Shown piece after piece: positions 1-8,719 of a stretch of 22,393 nt of DNA. Position 1 is the stretch's first letter. Every line of letters begins with the position of its first letter. The position numbers and the translations under genes were made by a program. This stretch comes from N074bin45 sp039587475 (GTDB taxonomy: Bacteria > Gemmatimonadota > Gemmatimonadetes > Gemmatimonadales > GWC2-71-9), in the NCBI GenBank assembly GCA_039587475.1, contig JBDHIK010000039.1, positions 1 through 22,393 on the forward strand. Reading direction: 5' to 3'. Below the pieces are notes generated by a model. It was not told where the DNA came from. It did no database searches and was given only the letters and a program-made list of their open reading frames with translations.

Positions 1-1540
1 GGACGACGTCGTCGGCAGCGTACAACTCCGCGGCCGGCGGCGAGAATCTGAAGAACTCCCGGTCGACGCTCCACATGTCGGCGCCAATGACGATGATGAG
101 TGCGGCAGCCGCTCCCGCCCCGCGGAGTTTCGAAATGGTGATCAGCCAGAACACCGCGCCCCCCGCCAGCAGGCCGACCAGCAGTCGAATGGCGCCTGCC
201 TGCAGCGCGCCGGCGTTGGCGGCCACGGTCTGCCCCTGCTGTGGCTCGGCCAGGACCACTGCCAGGGGCTGCAATCCTCCGAGGGCGCCAAGCACGGCGA
301 ACGCTGTCAGCACGCCGAGCACCACCATCATCAGCCGACGGCTCACCCCCCCGGAGAGAAGCCGGTCGACGCCGATGCCGGCCCACACCGCCACCACGAA
401 GGCCACCAGGTAGAACGCCATTCCCGGCGCCCGGACCTTCTTCATCATCGGCATGACCTCATACCACAGCCGGTAGAATGGCGTGTGACCCCCGAGGGAG
501 ATGAGGAGAAAGAGACCGCCGATGGCGGCCAGGGCCAGGAGCAACGTCCGGCGTTGTTGATCGGTCCAGGCGAAGATCGCCAACGCCACCACCAGAGCGC
601 CGAGGAACTCGGAGTGCAGCTTGAAGAAGTTCCTTCCCCAATAGCTCTCGATGATGCCGTTGAACTGCGGCAGGATGGTACTCATCAGCTCTTCTGGCGG
701 AAGCGAGAAGGCCGTGGAGTATTGCCATCCCAGGCTGGGTCCCCCTGCCCCGCGCGGCGAGTACTGGATGTACTCGAGAAACGGCAACGCCTGCAGTGCC
801 GAGATGGCGATCCCCAGGCCGACGGCCCCCAGACCGGCGGCCAAGGGCTTGACCCAATGGACGTCGCGTGGCCGATCGGGGTCCAGGAAGACCAGGTACA
901 GCGCCCAGAGGCCGGCCGCGACCAGCAGGTAGTACGTGAGCTGGTAGTGGGGGCTCAGGAGCCCAAGCCCCACGACGATGGCGAACAGCCCGTACCAGGA
1001 GGGTCTCCGGTCGCGGATGGCCCTCAGCAGCGCCAGGAACGCCAGCGGGGCCAGGGCCGACACGAAGAGCTTCCCGTCATGGCCAGGATTGACCAGTGAG
1101 GTCAGGATTCCGGTCATCTGATACGCCAGCCCGCCAACCACCGCACCGGTCCATGACAGATCGAGGGCCCGAAGGAAGGCGTAGGCCAGTATGCCGGCAA
1201 GCAGGATGTGCACGGCGAAGCCCAGCGTCATGCCGATGTCGGTGGGCAGGATCCAGCGCAACCACGCCGTGGGGTAGAAGATGTCGCCATGCATGGCGCC
1301 GATGTAGGGCATGCCGCCGAACAGATAGGGATTCCACTGAGGAATGGACCCGGTGGACCGGAACATCTCGGCGCCGAAATGGCGAAAACTGTAGCCGGCC
1401 GAATACTGGTCACTCATCGGGTTGACCAGGAACTGGCCAAGCGCCATCGGCCACATCAGGGTGGCCGTGGTGACGAAGTACACCGCGGTGGCCACCCAGG
1501 CCGGGCGTCGCGGCTCGAAAACGCCGTCAGGCTGTGTCAC
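1..1540 (-). CDS. YfhO-like multi-pass membrane protein, partial (3' end off the window)
   Basis: This is an open frame of about 513 codons from a GTG at 1540 to the left edge with no stop, so the C-terminus is missing. The start reads VTQPDGVFEPRRPAWV. A first membrane segment and a long loop follow, with FRSTGSIPQWNPYLFGGMPY and GDIFYPTAWL. That loop pattern (W-N-P-x-x-F-x-G-x-P) is typical of YfhO/GT-C-like membrane proteins. Many further hydrophobic segments are visible. YfhO proteins are linked to glycosylation of surface polymers in Firmicutes; the substrate here is unknown. The GTG overlaps the end of the upstream YbhN-like gene by 14 bases, so the two are probably co-translated. The neighbouring GT2, GT4 and flippase-like genes support a role in surface glycan assembly. 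An internal ATG could be the true start, but the GTG lies just before the first membrane segment. Confidence 0.8.
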   Translation of the reverse strand, partial: MTQPDGVFEPRRPAWVATAVYFVTTATLMWPMALGQFLVNPMSDQYSAGYSFRHFGAEMFRSTGSIPQWNPYLFGGMPYIGAMHGDIFYPTAWLRWILPTDIGMTLGFAVHILLAGILAYAFLRALDLSWTGAVVGGLAYQMTGILTSLVNPGHDGKLFVSALAPLAFLALLRAIRDRRPSWYGLFAIVVGLGLLSPHYQLTYYLLVAAGLWALYLVFLDPDRPRDVHWVKPLAAGLGAVGLGIAISALQALPFLEYIQYSPRGAGGPSLGWQYSTAFSLPPEELMSTILPQFNGIIESYWGRNFFKLHSEFLGALVVALAIFAWTDQQRRTLLLALAAIGGLFLLISLGGHTPFYRLWYEVMPMMKKVRAPGMAFYLVAFVVAVWAGIGVDRLLSGGVSRRLMMVVLGVLTAFAVLGALGGLQPLAVVLAEPQQGQTVAANAGALQAGAIRLLVGLLAGGAVFWLITISKLRGAGAAAALIIVIGADMWSVDREFFRFSPPAAELYAADDVV

Positions 1541-2462
1541 GAGACGTCCCCCGCGGAACGATCAGGAAGGGCACCGCAACTCCAATCTCGGTGAGCGTGA
1601 ACAGCAGCCGGGAAGCTACCGCCAAGGCCGTTGCCGGGGCCAGTCCGGCGACACCCTGCATCATGACGACGAAGACGCCCTCACGGACGCCGAGCCCGCC
1701 AGGAACCAGCACGACCAGGAAGCCGATCATGTACGCTGCGGCGAAGGCGCCGATGGTCTCCAGGAGTGGGAAGCCCGCCTCCGGCAGGAGGCCTCGGGCC
1801 AGCAACCACACGGCAACCCCATAAGCTCCCCACGCGAGCAGGTTGGCCGCCGCACCGGCCACGACGCTGGCGCGGGACGGAAGCGAGGTCTGCTGAAGGG
1901 CCATGGCACCGGGGAGACGTGTCAGGAGCCAGCCCAGCCACTTCGGATTCAGCAGGATGATGGTGCCGACGATGGTCACCACGGAAAGTGCCCGGAGCCC
2001 GAGCTGGAGCCCCGGCCCGGCTCCCTCGAGGGCCGCCGCTCCTACCAGACTGACCACCACGCTTCCCGTGGCGAAGGCCAGTAATTGCATGACCAGCGCT
2101 GAGCCCACGGCCACCGGGGGGCGGATCCCTGCCCGCTGTGCCAGGACGATCATTCCCGCGATGGCCCAGACCTTCCCGGGCACGTACTTGCCCAGGCTGG
2201 CAAGGGCCCAGATCCTGGCACTGGCGATGAACGGTAGCGACTGACCCCATCCCACCACCACGGCACGCCAGGCAGCGATCAGGCACGCGTAACCGGCCCA
2301 GATGGTCAGCGCCCCTATCAGCAACGGCCAACTGTCCCACCCGAGCTGAAGATCGAGCGTCGAAAACTCGGTCCACTGCCGGGAGAACGCCCTGACCACG
2401 AACCACGCCACGATGACCATGACGACGATTTGTCCTGACAGCGCCAGGGCCTTACGTGGCAC
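1527..2462 (-). CDS. YbhN/AglD-type flippase-like integral membrane protein (lysylphosphatidylglycerol synthase TM family)
   Basis: This 311-residue polytopic membrane protein shows about 7-8 hydrophobic segments. It carries the family's SLGKYVPGKVWAIAGM stretch near residues 80-95 and a VPGGLGVREGVFVVMM stretch near 260-275. These are hallmarks of the UPF0104/LPG_synthase_TM family (YbhN, AglD), which lacks the soluble aminoacyl-transfer domain of MprF. Family members sit with glycosyltransferases and are thought to act on lipid-linked intermediates, but the activity is not firmly established. The frame is open further upstream, but that part lies inside the GT4 gene and reads as noise. I therefore chose the GTG at 2462, which has GAGG six bases before it. 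That start overlaps the GT4 stop by 11 bases. An ATG about 14 codons further in is a weaker alternative. Confidence 0.85.
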   Translation of the reverse strand: MPRKALALSGQIVVMVIVAWFVVRAFSRQWTEFSTLDLQLGWDSWPLLIGALTIWAGYACLIAAWRAVVVGWGQSLPFIASARIWALASLGKYVPGKVWAIAGMIVLAQRAGIRPPVAVGSALVMQLLAFATGSVVVSLVGAAALEGAGPGLQLGLRALSVVTIVGTIILLNPKWLGWLLTRLPGAMALQQTSLPSRASVVAGAAANLLAWGAYGVAVWLLARGLLPEAGFPLLETIGAFAAAYMIGFLVVLVPGGLGVREGVFVVMMQGVAGLAPATALAVASRLLFTLTEIGVAVPFLIVPRGTSRDTA

Positions 2463-3603
2463 GGAGGGCCTCGTAGTACCATTCCTCGCATTGGGCCGCG
2501 ACCACGGCAGGATCCAGGCGGCGGCGCCATTCTTCCCCCAACTCCAGGGCATCGGCATGGCGCCTCGGATGATCGAGCAGTTCCGTGATGGCGCTGGCGA
2601 TTGCCGCTGCAGTCGGATCGACGACGCGCCCACCACCACCCGTACCCCCCGGCACGATGTCCAGCACGCCACCGCCGTCGCGACACCCAACCACGGACAC
2701 GCCGGCCATGAAGGCCTCCGCGGCCACAAGACCGAATCCTTCCTGCTCGGCCGGGAACACCATCACCGCCCGTGGGGCCAGGAGACGCCCGACCTCCTCC
2801 GGAGGTACCGCACCACAGAACTCGACGTGGCCGGTCATATCCAGTGCCGCGACCCGCTGCTCGAGGTTGTGGCGCTCGGGCCCGTCTCCCGCGATCAGGA
2901 GTGGCACCGCCCGGCCCTGGTCCCGTATGAGGGCTGCCGCTTCGATGGCCAGGTGGATCCGTTTCTGCGATGTGAGGCGCGCCAGGACCACGAGACCCGC
3001 TCCCGGCTCTTGGCCAGGACCGATCCGGGAGGTGTCGGCCGGCATGGGCTTCACCTTGTGGGGCAGCACCTCACGCCTGGTACGGGTACGGATGATCTCG
3101 GCGACGGCGTTGGACACCGCCGTGACGACCTTGGCGCGGTGGATGACCGGCCTGGCCAGGGCACGCGCCAGCGCCGAGCGGTTCAGGATGGCGGCATCGG
3201 TGCCGTGTACCGTCAGGACGTAACGGCTTTCCGGCGGGGCGGCGAGACCGCCGGGAACCCACCAATGGGCGTGCAGCACGTCGGCCGCGGCCATCTCTTC
3301 CCGGGCGGCTGCCCGAAGGGCACGGTGCAAGCGCCGGAGGGTTCTCATTCCCGCTACGGTTCGGGCCGCATCCGCCATGGTCCCCCGATATGCCAGCGTT
3401 TCGTCCTCCGGCTTGGCATAGCGCACGCGCCGCACCACCATACCCTCGTAGCGGGTCGAGCCGGTCCACCCCTCGTCGGCCGGAGCAATGACGCGCACCT
3501 CGTGCCCCCGCTGGAGCAATGCCCGCCCCAGCCAGGTGAGAAAGACGCCGGACACGTCGCCCGGCCGTCGAGGAAAGTTGTGGGTCAGAAAGACGATGCG
3601 CAC
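2452..3603 (-). CDS. Glycosyltransferase family 4 (GT-B fold)
   Basis: This 383-residue cytoplasmic GT-B enzyme would transfer a sugar from a nucleotide-sugar donor. The N-terminal acceptor domain opens with MRIVFLTHNFPRRPGDVSGV, the usual family opening. It continues to HAHWWVPGGL (about 111-120) and TVHGTD (131-136). The C-terminal donor domain starts near ARLTSQKRIHLAIEA (208-222) and has IAGDGPE (237-243). The EX7E pair is E288 and E296 in EQEGFGLVAAEAF, as in GT4 retaining enzymes. Length is normal for the family. The start is GTG at 3603, ten bases after the GT2 stop. The sugar and acceptor cannot be read from sequence. Its place between a polyprenyl-phosphate-type GT2 and a flippase-like protein suggests glycan or glycolipid assembly. 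Confidence 0.92.
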   Translation of the reverse strand: MRIVFLTHNFPRRPGDVSGVFLTWLGRALLQRGHEVRVIAPADEGWTGSTRYEGMVVRRVRYAKPEDETLAYRGTMADAARTVAGMRTLRRLHRALRAAAREEMAAADVLHAHWWVPGGLAAPPESRYVLTVHGTDAAILNRSALARALARPVIHRAKVVTAVSNAVAEIIRTRTRREVLPHKVKPMPADTSRIGPGQEPGAGLVVLARLTSQKRIHLAIEAAALIRDQGRAVPLLIAGDGPERHNLEQRVAALDMTGHVEFCGAVPPEEVGRLLAPRAVMVFPAEQEGFGLVAAEAFMAGVSVVGCRDGGGVLDIVPGGTGGGGRVVDPTAAAIASAITELLDHPRRHADALELGEEWRRRLDPAVVAAQCEEWYYEALRAT

Positions 3604-3613
3604 GGAGGCAACG

Positions 3614-4555
3614 TCAGGAGCGGCGTGACCGGCTGACCGTCTTCCCCAGGGCCCGAAGCTCCTCCCGCAGTCCAGCGATCATTTCGCCGACGAAGCCGAA
3701 GCCGAACAGGGCCACGCCGGAGATGACCAGCACCACGATGAGGTCCAGGAGGGGGCGGAATCCGACCCCGAACACGAAGCGCTGGATGAGCCCGAACACG
3801 CCGACGGCGAAGCCGATGGTGAAGAGGATGCCGCCAAGGAGGCCGAAGAACAGCATCGGCTTGCGGCCGAATCGGAGGAGGAACCAGACCGACAGGAGGT
3901 CGAACACGCCGACGGGGATACGGCGCCAGGTGAACTTCGAGACGCCGGCGGTACGTGGGTACAACGGGACGGGACGGGAGGTGAGGCGGAAGCCGTCCAT
4001 GACCGCGATCACGACCATGAAGCGGTGCCAATCCGGCCGCTCGGGCACCGCGCTCAGGATCTCGCGCCGGAAGGCCTTGACCGAGTTGAGATCCGTGACC
4101 CGCACACCGAACAGCCGCCGGCTGAGCGCGTTGTACACGCGAGAGACGAACGCCTTCTCGTATTTGCCCTGTTTGGTCCCGGTGACGATATCGGCTTCGC
4201 CATCGAGGATGGGGCTCACCAGCGTGGGAATGTCCTCCGGCCGATACTGCAGATCGGCCGGGTAGAACACGAGGACGTCCCCGGTCGCGGCATCGGCGGC
4301 GCTGTGGAGCGCGTCGGCAATACCCCGCCCATTGCGGTGGGTGATGACCCGGAGCATGGCATGCTCGTCCGCCAACTCGGCCAGGACGACGGCGGTGTCA
4401 TCCCGTGATCCGTCATCCACGATGACGATGTCATAGGAGAAGGGCGCGCCGTCCAGCGCCGTTCGGCACTGGGACATGAACTCGCGGAGGTTGGGTGCTT
4501 CATCCCGTGCCGGGACGAGCACACTGACGTCGACGGCGGCGGGCGTGCCGGTCAT
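3614..4555 (-). CDS. Glycosyltransferase family 2, DPM1/ArnC-like, with two C-terminal membrane helices
   Basis: This 313-residue GT-A enzyme has VSVLVPARDEAPNLREF at the start, IVIVDDGS (43-50), and the region TGDVLVFYPADLQYRPEDIP (91-110). The last of these holds the metal-binding Asp of the usual DADLQ motif, here P-A-D-L-Q. Residues 154-163 (TDLNSVKAFR) resemble the D-x-x-S/G-x-F-R acceptor region of polyprenol-phosphate mannosyl/glucosyl transferases. Two hydrophobic helices at about 232-255 and 270-292 anchor it. The likely reaction moves a sugar from a nucleotide donor to a polyprenyl phosphate, giving a donor for membrane GT-C enzymes such as the YfhO-like protein downstream. Its ATG overlaps the rpoN stop as ATGA, so translation is probably coupled to rpoN. 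Confidence 0.9.
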   Translation of the reverse strand: MTGTPAAVDVSVLVPARDEAPNLREFMSQCRTALDGAPFSYDIVIVDDGSRDDTAVVLAELADEHAMLRVITHRNGRGIADALHSAADAATGDVLVFYPADLQYRPEDIPTLVSPILDGEADIVTGTKQGKYEKAFVSRVYNALSRRLFGVRVTDLNSVKAFRREILSAVPERPDWHRFMVVIAVMDGFRLTSRPVPLYPRTAGVSKFTWRRIPVGVFDLLSVWFLLRFGRKPMLFFGLLGGILFTIGFAVGVFGLIQRFVFGVGFRPLLDLIVVLVISGVALFGFGFVGEMIAGLREELRALGKTVSRSRRS

Positions 4556-6213
4556 ACCCGTTTGCGCATCCGTGCCGGAAGAATGCCCAGTTGATCGCGG
4601 TACTTGGCCACCGTCCGGCGGGCGATCTTGATGCCCTGCTCCTGGAACTTGTGCACGATCTGCTGGTCAGTCAGCGGCTTCCCGGAGTCCTCGTCGGCGA
4701 TCATCTTCTGGAGCTTGGCCCGAATGGACCGGGCGCTGGCGTCTTCCCCGGACGACGTCGACAGCGCCGAGGAGAAGAAGAACTTGAGTGGCAGGACTCC
4801 GCGCGGCGTCTGCACGTACTTCTCGTTGGTCACCCGCGAGACCGTCGACTCGTGCATGTCGATCACCTCGGCCACTTCACGCAACGTGAGTGGCTTGAGA
4901 TGTTCGATGCCCTTTTCGAAGAACTCCCGTTGCCGGTCGACGATGAAGTTCATCACCTTGAGCATGGTCTGGCGGCGTTGCTCGATGGCCTGAATCATCC
5001 AGCTGGCACTGTTCATCTTGGTGGCGATGAACTCCCGGTTCTCCTGTGTCATCTTCTTGCGATCCCGGGCGATCTCCTGATAGGATCGGCTCAGCCGCAG
5101 GCGGGGTACGCCGGTGTCGTTCAGGAAGACGTGATAGATGCCGTCGACCTTCTCCACGACCAGATCGGGCGTGACATACCCCTCGTTGCCGGACGAGTAC
5201 TTGAGGCCCGGCTTGGGATCGAGGCTCGCCAACTCGTCCGCAGCCGCCTGCACGGTGGTCGGCTCGACGCCGAATCGCTTGGCCAGATCATTCCACCGGT
5301 GCGCCTTGAGATCGTCGAAGGCCTCGTGCACCAGTCGATAGGGCAGCGTGTCCGTCTCGCCAAGGTCCACGAGCTGGAGGAGCAGGCACTCACGCACGTC
5401 TCGCGACCCGACGCCTGCGGGATCCAGGAGCTGGATGATCCGCAACATCTCCTCGACCTCGTCCACGGTGTAGAGCTCGACCCCCGGCGGGGCGACCAGC
5501 GGGACGGGTTCCGGCGCCGAGTCGGCGGCGGGTTCCGGCGCCGGCTCGGCATCGGGGATGTCCATCGGCGCCACCGCATCGGCCGCCACCGAGTCGGTGA
5601 TCGACTCCACCATCATGCCGGCCATCCCGGACTCGGGCGCCTCCACCGTCTCCTCGGGAGCACCAACGTCGTCGAGGTCGACGTCGTCCGGATCGTCGTC
5701 GTCCATCCCGGGCGCATTGGCGATGAGCAACTGGTTGACCGACCGTGCGATCTCGTCCAGCGTGGCCGCCAGACGTCCATCCTCCTGGATATTCCCCAGG
5801 AATTCCTCTGCCAGGAGCTGCTGCCGGGGCGTGAGATCCAGCAGGGACAGCTGATCACGCAGGTGATCGATGAGGTCGCGCAGCTCCACCGTGACCGGTT
5901 CGGTGTATTCGAGGCTCTCGTATTGCGCCTTGGTGCCGCCCACATCGAACCCGTTGAGCAGCACCTCCTCCCAGTCCATCTCGTCGTCCTTCTGCTGCCG
6001 TTCCTTCTCCTGCTCCTGATCGGCTGGCTGGGACTCTGCAGGCAGCTCCTCGTCTTCCATCAATTCCAGAAACGGGTTGACCAACAGCTCCTGTTTGAGG
6101 TGCTGCTGCAACTCCATCATCGGCATGTACAGCATGTCCATCGCCTGGTACAGGCGAGGGTTGACCCTCATCTCCTGGCGGAGTCCGATGTGCTGCGAAA
6201 GGCCGACCTTCAT
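4552..6213 (-). CDS. rpoN: RNA polymerase sigma-54 factor
   Basis: This 553-residue protein directs core RNA polymerase to -24/-12 promoters. Region I (1-50) holds the activator-responsive sequence MKVGLSQHIGLRQEMRVNPR followed by LYQAMDMLYMPMMELQQHL. The core-binding domain resumes with LLDPAGVGSRDVRECLLLQL (262-281). The helix-turn-helix lies at about 443-472 (TLREVAEVIDMHESTVSRV). The RpoN box is ARRTVAKYRD (531-540), one residue from the canonical ARRTVAKYRE. The protein is longer than E. coli RpoN (477). The excess is mainly an acidic/Pro/Ala-rich stretch at about 167-247, inside the core-binding domain. A shorter charged Q/E/D stretch at 53-82 follows region I. Both gene borders are ATGA overlaps, with lptB upstream and the GT2 gene downstream. 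Confidence 0.97.
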   Translation of the reverse strand: MKVGLSQHIGLRQEMRVNPRLYQAMDMLYMPMMELQQHLKQELLVNPFLELMEDEELPAESQPADQEQEKERQQKDDEMDWEEVLLNGFDVGGTKAQYESLEYTEPVTVELRDLIDHLRDQLSLLDLTPRQQLLAEEFLGNIQEDGRLAATLDEIARSVNQLLIANAPGMDDDDPDDVDLDDVGAPEETVEAPESGMAGMMVESITDSVAADAVAPMDIPDAEPAPEPAADSAPEPVPLVAPPGVELYTVDEVEEMLRIIQLLDPAGVGSRDVRECLLLQLVDLGETDTLPYRLVHEAFDDLKAHRWNDLAKRFGVEPTTVQAAADELASLDPKPGLKYSSGNEGYVTPDLVVEKVDGIYHVFLNDTGVPRLRLSRSYQEIARDRKKMTQENREFIATKMNSASWMIQAIEQRRQTMLKVMNFIVDRQREFFEKGIEHLKPLTLREVAEVIDMHESTVSRVTNEKYVQTPRGVLPLKFFFSSALSTSSGEDASARSIRAKLQKMIADEDSGKPLTDQQIVHKFQEQGIKIARRTVAKYRDQLGILPARMRKRV

Positions 6214-7379
6214 GCGACCGCCTCGAAACGGCTGCGGAGGCGCGCCGTGAGCGTGGGACCGAGGTAGACCTGGGCCACCTCATCATTGTAGACCAGCTCG
6301 CGGACCGTCCCCGCGGCCTGGACCTTCCCTTCGAACATGATGTAGGCCCGGTCCACGATGTCGAGCGTTTGCTCGACGTTGTGGTCGGTGATCAGCACGC
6401 CGATGCCCCGGTGCCTCAGGCTGGCGACGATGGTCTGGATATCGTGCACCGCAATCGGGTCGACGCCGGCAAACGGCTCGTCGAGCAACATGAAGCGCGG
6501 GTCCGTCACCAGGGCACGGGTGATCTCCAGCCGCCGCCGTTCGCCACCGCTCAGGGCATAGGCCTTCTGATCCCGCAGGTGTTTGATCGCCAGTTCGTCC
6601 AGCATCGTCTCCAGCCGTGCGTGACGTTCCTCACGCGTGAGGTTCATGGTTTCCAGAATGGCCATGACGTTCTGTGCCACGGTCATTTTCCGAAAGACGG
6701 ACGGCTCCTGCGCCAGATAGCCGAGCCCTTTGCGGGCCCGCCGATACATCGGTGCTGTCGTCAACTCGAGGTCATCGATCAGCACCCGGCCACGGTCCGG
6801 TCGAATGAGCCCCGTCAATAGATAAAAGGTCGTGGTCTTTCCCGCACCGTTGGGACCCAGCAGCCCCACGATCTCCCCCTGGGTCAACTGCACGGAGACA
6901 TCGTCAACGACCCGGCGCCGCTTGAACGATTTGCACAGCCCTTCGCCCCGGAGCACGCTGCCGCGGATCGAGGTCCCCGACCGCAACAGCGAATCACGTC
7001 GGTGCCATCCGGCCTTGGCCATGTCCACCATGGCCGCCGCGAGCGCCTCCCGGCCTCCCTCCGGCGCGCGCCACCAGTCGCCTGCCAGACGAACCACCCG
7101 CCAGCCGTCCTCCTGCCCGTCCTCGATCCAGCCGTCGATGGCCAGGCGGGGCAGCACCGACAGCCGGAGGCTCTCCCGGACGGCCTCGCCGGAGACTTCG
7201 GGGCTGCCTCCCTGCCCCATGCTGCCTTCCGATGCGGCGAACTCGTGTCGAAACCCCGGCACCAGGGTGTTGAACTCCGCGGCGCCGCCCTCGTCGGCGG
7301 CTCTGAGCAGGGCCGCAAGCGCCACGGAAAGGGACGGGTCCTTCTCACGCAGAGAGATGACGGCGGATGGGGCGGTCAT
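6210..7379 (-). CDS. lptB: LPS export ABC transporter ATPase LptB with a ~140-residue N-terminal extension
   Basis: LptB powers LPS extraction from the inner membrane. The ATPase domain starts near residue 142. It has Walker A GPNGAGKTTT (175-184), Q-loop Gln 224 in YLAQEPSVFR, signature LSGGERRR (276-283), Walker B FMLLDEP (296-302) and the switch His 333 in ITDHNVEQTL. These details, plus LTDHNV-like and EPFAGVDPIAV motifs, are LptB-specific. Usual LptB length is about 240 residues; here it is 389. The first ~140 residues are soluble, mixed helix/strand in character, and I recognise no family in them. The ATG overlaps the lptA stop as ATGA, which supports translation of the extension. A later in-frame ATG (Met 117) would still not give the normal length. 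The stop overlaps the rpoN ATG. Confidence 0.93.
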   Translation of the reverse strand: MTAPSAVISLREKDPSLSVALAALLRAADEGGAAEFNTLVPGFRHEFAASEGSMGQGGSPEVSGEAVRESLRLSVLPRLAIDGWIEDGQEDGWRVVRLAGDWWRAPEGGREALAAAMVDMAKAGWHRRDSLLRSGTSIRGSVLRGEGLCKSFKRRRVVDDVSVQLTQGEIVGLLGPNGAGKTTTFYLLTGLIRPDRGRVLIDDLELTTAPMYRRARKGLGYLAQEPSVFRKMTVAQNVMAILETMNLTREERHARLETMLDELAIKHLRDQKAYALSGGERRRLEITRALVTDPRFMLLDEPFAGVDPIAVHDIQTIVASLRHRGIGVLITDHNVEQTLDIVDRAYIMFEGKVQAAGTVRELVYNDEVAQVYLGPTLTARLRSRFEAVA

Positions 7380-8719
7380 GGACCCCCTCCGGTGGAGTCA
7401 TCCTTGGCCGGCTGGTTCCCAGGGGGACGAGTCGCGGGATCGTCATCCGGCGGCAGACCGGCCGCCGGCTCGAGCTGGACGCCCTGCACCTGACCATGCA
7501 CGTCGACCCGGTCCACCCCCTCTTCCGGGGGCAACTTCATCGTGATGATGATGACCTCTCCCACGACGTAGTTCAGTCCTGGGCGGCCCGTCCCTGGTGA
7601 CCATATCTGCCGGAAGGACCGGGCATCGGCGTGGGCCTCGAGCCGCTCGAGGGCCGTGCCCCCGCCAGCGGAATCGCCCGAGGCAAAGGTGGCCAGCACG
7701 GTGTCACCGGCAATCCAGTCCGGTTCCCCGGTCACCGAGTCCGGGGCCGTCTCCAGCATGGCGGTCCCAATGGCATGGAGTGCCGAGAGGCGCCCGCCGG
7801 GGAACTCCAGCGCCAGGGAGTCTGCTGCCACCCTGTAGTCGTCAGATTCGGCCAGAGGCCGGACACCGCTGCCCCACGAGTCGATGTGGTCCGGTCGCTC
7901 ATCCTGGAGACGGACGGCAACGGTGTCGCCACGCAGGTCCCACTCGTCGTTGACCGCGTGGGCAGAATCGCTGGCGATGACGCGCCGCAGCGCTTTGTCC
8001 TCCAACTCCAGGTCGATGCGTTCTCCCGTGAGGGTATACGGTTCAGTCCCCTTCCCCTCGATGGCAGGACGGCCGCCGATCAACGCGCCCCGGTTGCCGG
8101 CACCGGCGTCGAGCCACAGGGAGTCACTCCGACCGGAGAAGTCGCTCCGGTCGATGGTGACGGCTCCGCCAGCCCAGATCCGGTCGTCCCCGAGCATCCG
8201 TACCCGGTCCGCCACGATGACGTAGGGTTCGCCAGCCGGTGCAGCAGAGTCCGCCACGGCATAGAGGATGGTCGGCCGCCCAACGGCGTAGATCGAAGCT
8301 TCGTCTCGGACGCCGGTCTGGGGGCGGAAGTAGTCCAGCGAAGGTCCGGTCAGCGTGGAGCCGGTTTCGAGATTCCGGGTGAAGACATTGCCCCGTGCTT
8401 CCCACCGGGCGCCGTCCTGGAACCAGGTGCCCGTGTCCGCGTCGAGCGCCATGGCCGAATCCCGGTAGCGGACGGTCCCGATGAAATGGGTGATGTCACC
8501 ACCACGGTAGGAGGCGACACTGTCACTCGTCATGCGGATGGAGGTGCCCTGGCAAAACAGCCTGACGCCTCCGCCGGCAAAGTAGTTGGTGCCGGCCGGC
8601 GTCTCCTGGGCCGTTCCCTGGTTGCCGATATGCTCGATGCGGAAGATGCACTCGTCCTGCGCCTCCGCCGGCCCTGGCGCAACGACCGCCAGTACCAGGG
8701 TCAGCGCCGCGCTTTTCAC
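7376..8719 (-). CDS. lptA: LptA/OstA-like periplasmic LPS-transport protein, long form
   Basis: This 447-residue exported protein begins with a signal peptide (MKSAALTLVLAVVAPGPAEA, cleavage before the following Q). The rest is rich in beta repeats of OstA type, such as GTNYFAGGGVRLFCQG, HFIGTVRYRDSAMALDADTG and WEARGNVFTRNLETGSTLTG. More repeats recur toward residue 400, ending in a Pro/Gly/Asp-rich tail. LptA forms the periplasmic beta bridge between LptC and LptD. E. coli LptA is about 185 residues, so this protein carries at least twice the number of strands. It could be a fused or extended bridge, or partly an LptD N-domain-like protein. No LptD barrel is present in the window. The start is GTG in a GTGA overlap with lptC, and the stop overlaps the lptB ATG. 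Confidence 0.8.
   Translation of the reverse strand: MKSAALTLVLAVVAPGPAEAQDECIFRIEHIGNQGTAQETPAGTNYFAGGGVRLFCQGTSIRMTSDSVASYRGGDITHFIGTVRYRDSAMALDADTGTWFQDGARWEARGNVFTRNLETGSTLTGPSLDYFRPQTGVRDEASIYAVGRPTILYAVADSAAPAGEPYVIVADRVRMLGDDRIWAGGAVTIDRSDFSGRSDSLWLDAGAGNRGALIGGRPAIEGKGTEPYTLTGERIDLELEDKALRRVIASDSAHAVNDEWDLRGDTVAVRLQDERPDHIDSWGSGVRPLAESDDYRVAADSLALEFPGGRLSALHAIGTAMLETAPDSVTGEPDWIAGDTVLATFASGDSAGGGTALERLEAHADARSFRQIWSPGTGRPGLNYVVGEVIIITMKLPPEEGVDRVDVHGQVQGVQLEPAAGLPPDDDPATRPPGNQPAKDDSTGGGP

Noticed and set aside
2413..3636. 407-codon plus-strand open frame opposite the GT4 gene
   Set aside because: Shadow frame; the minus strand holds a complete glycosyltransferase with its motifs.
4591..6267. 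558-codon plus-strand open frame opposite rpoN
   Set aside because: It mirrors rpoN exactly, has His/Arg/Leu-rich shadow composition, and rpoN is unmistakable. Long antisense frames are expected at this GC content.
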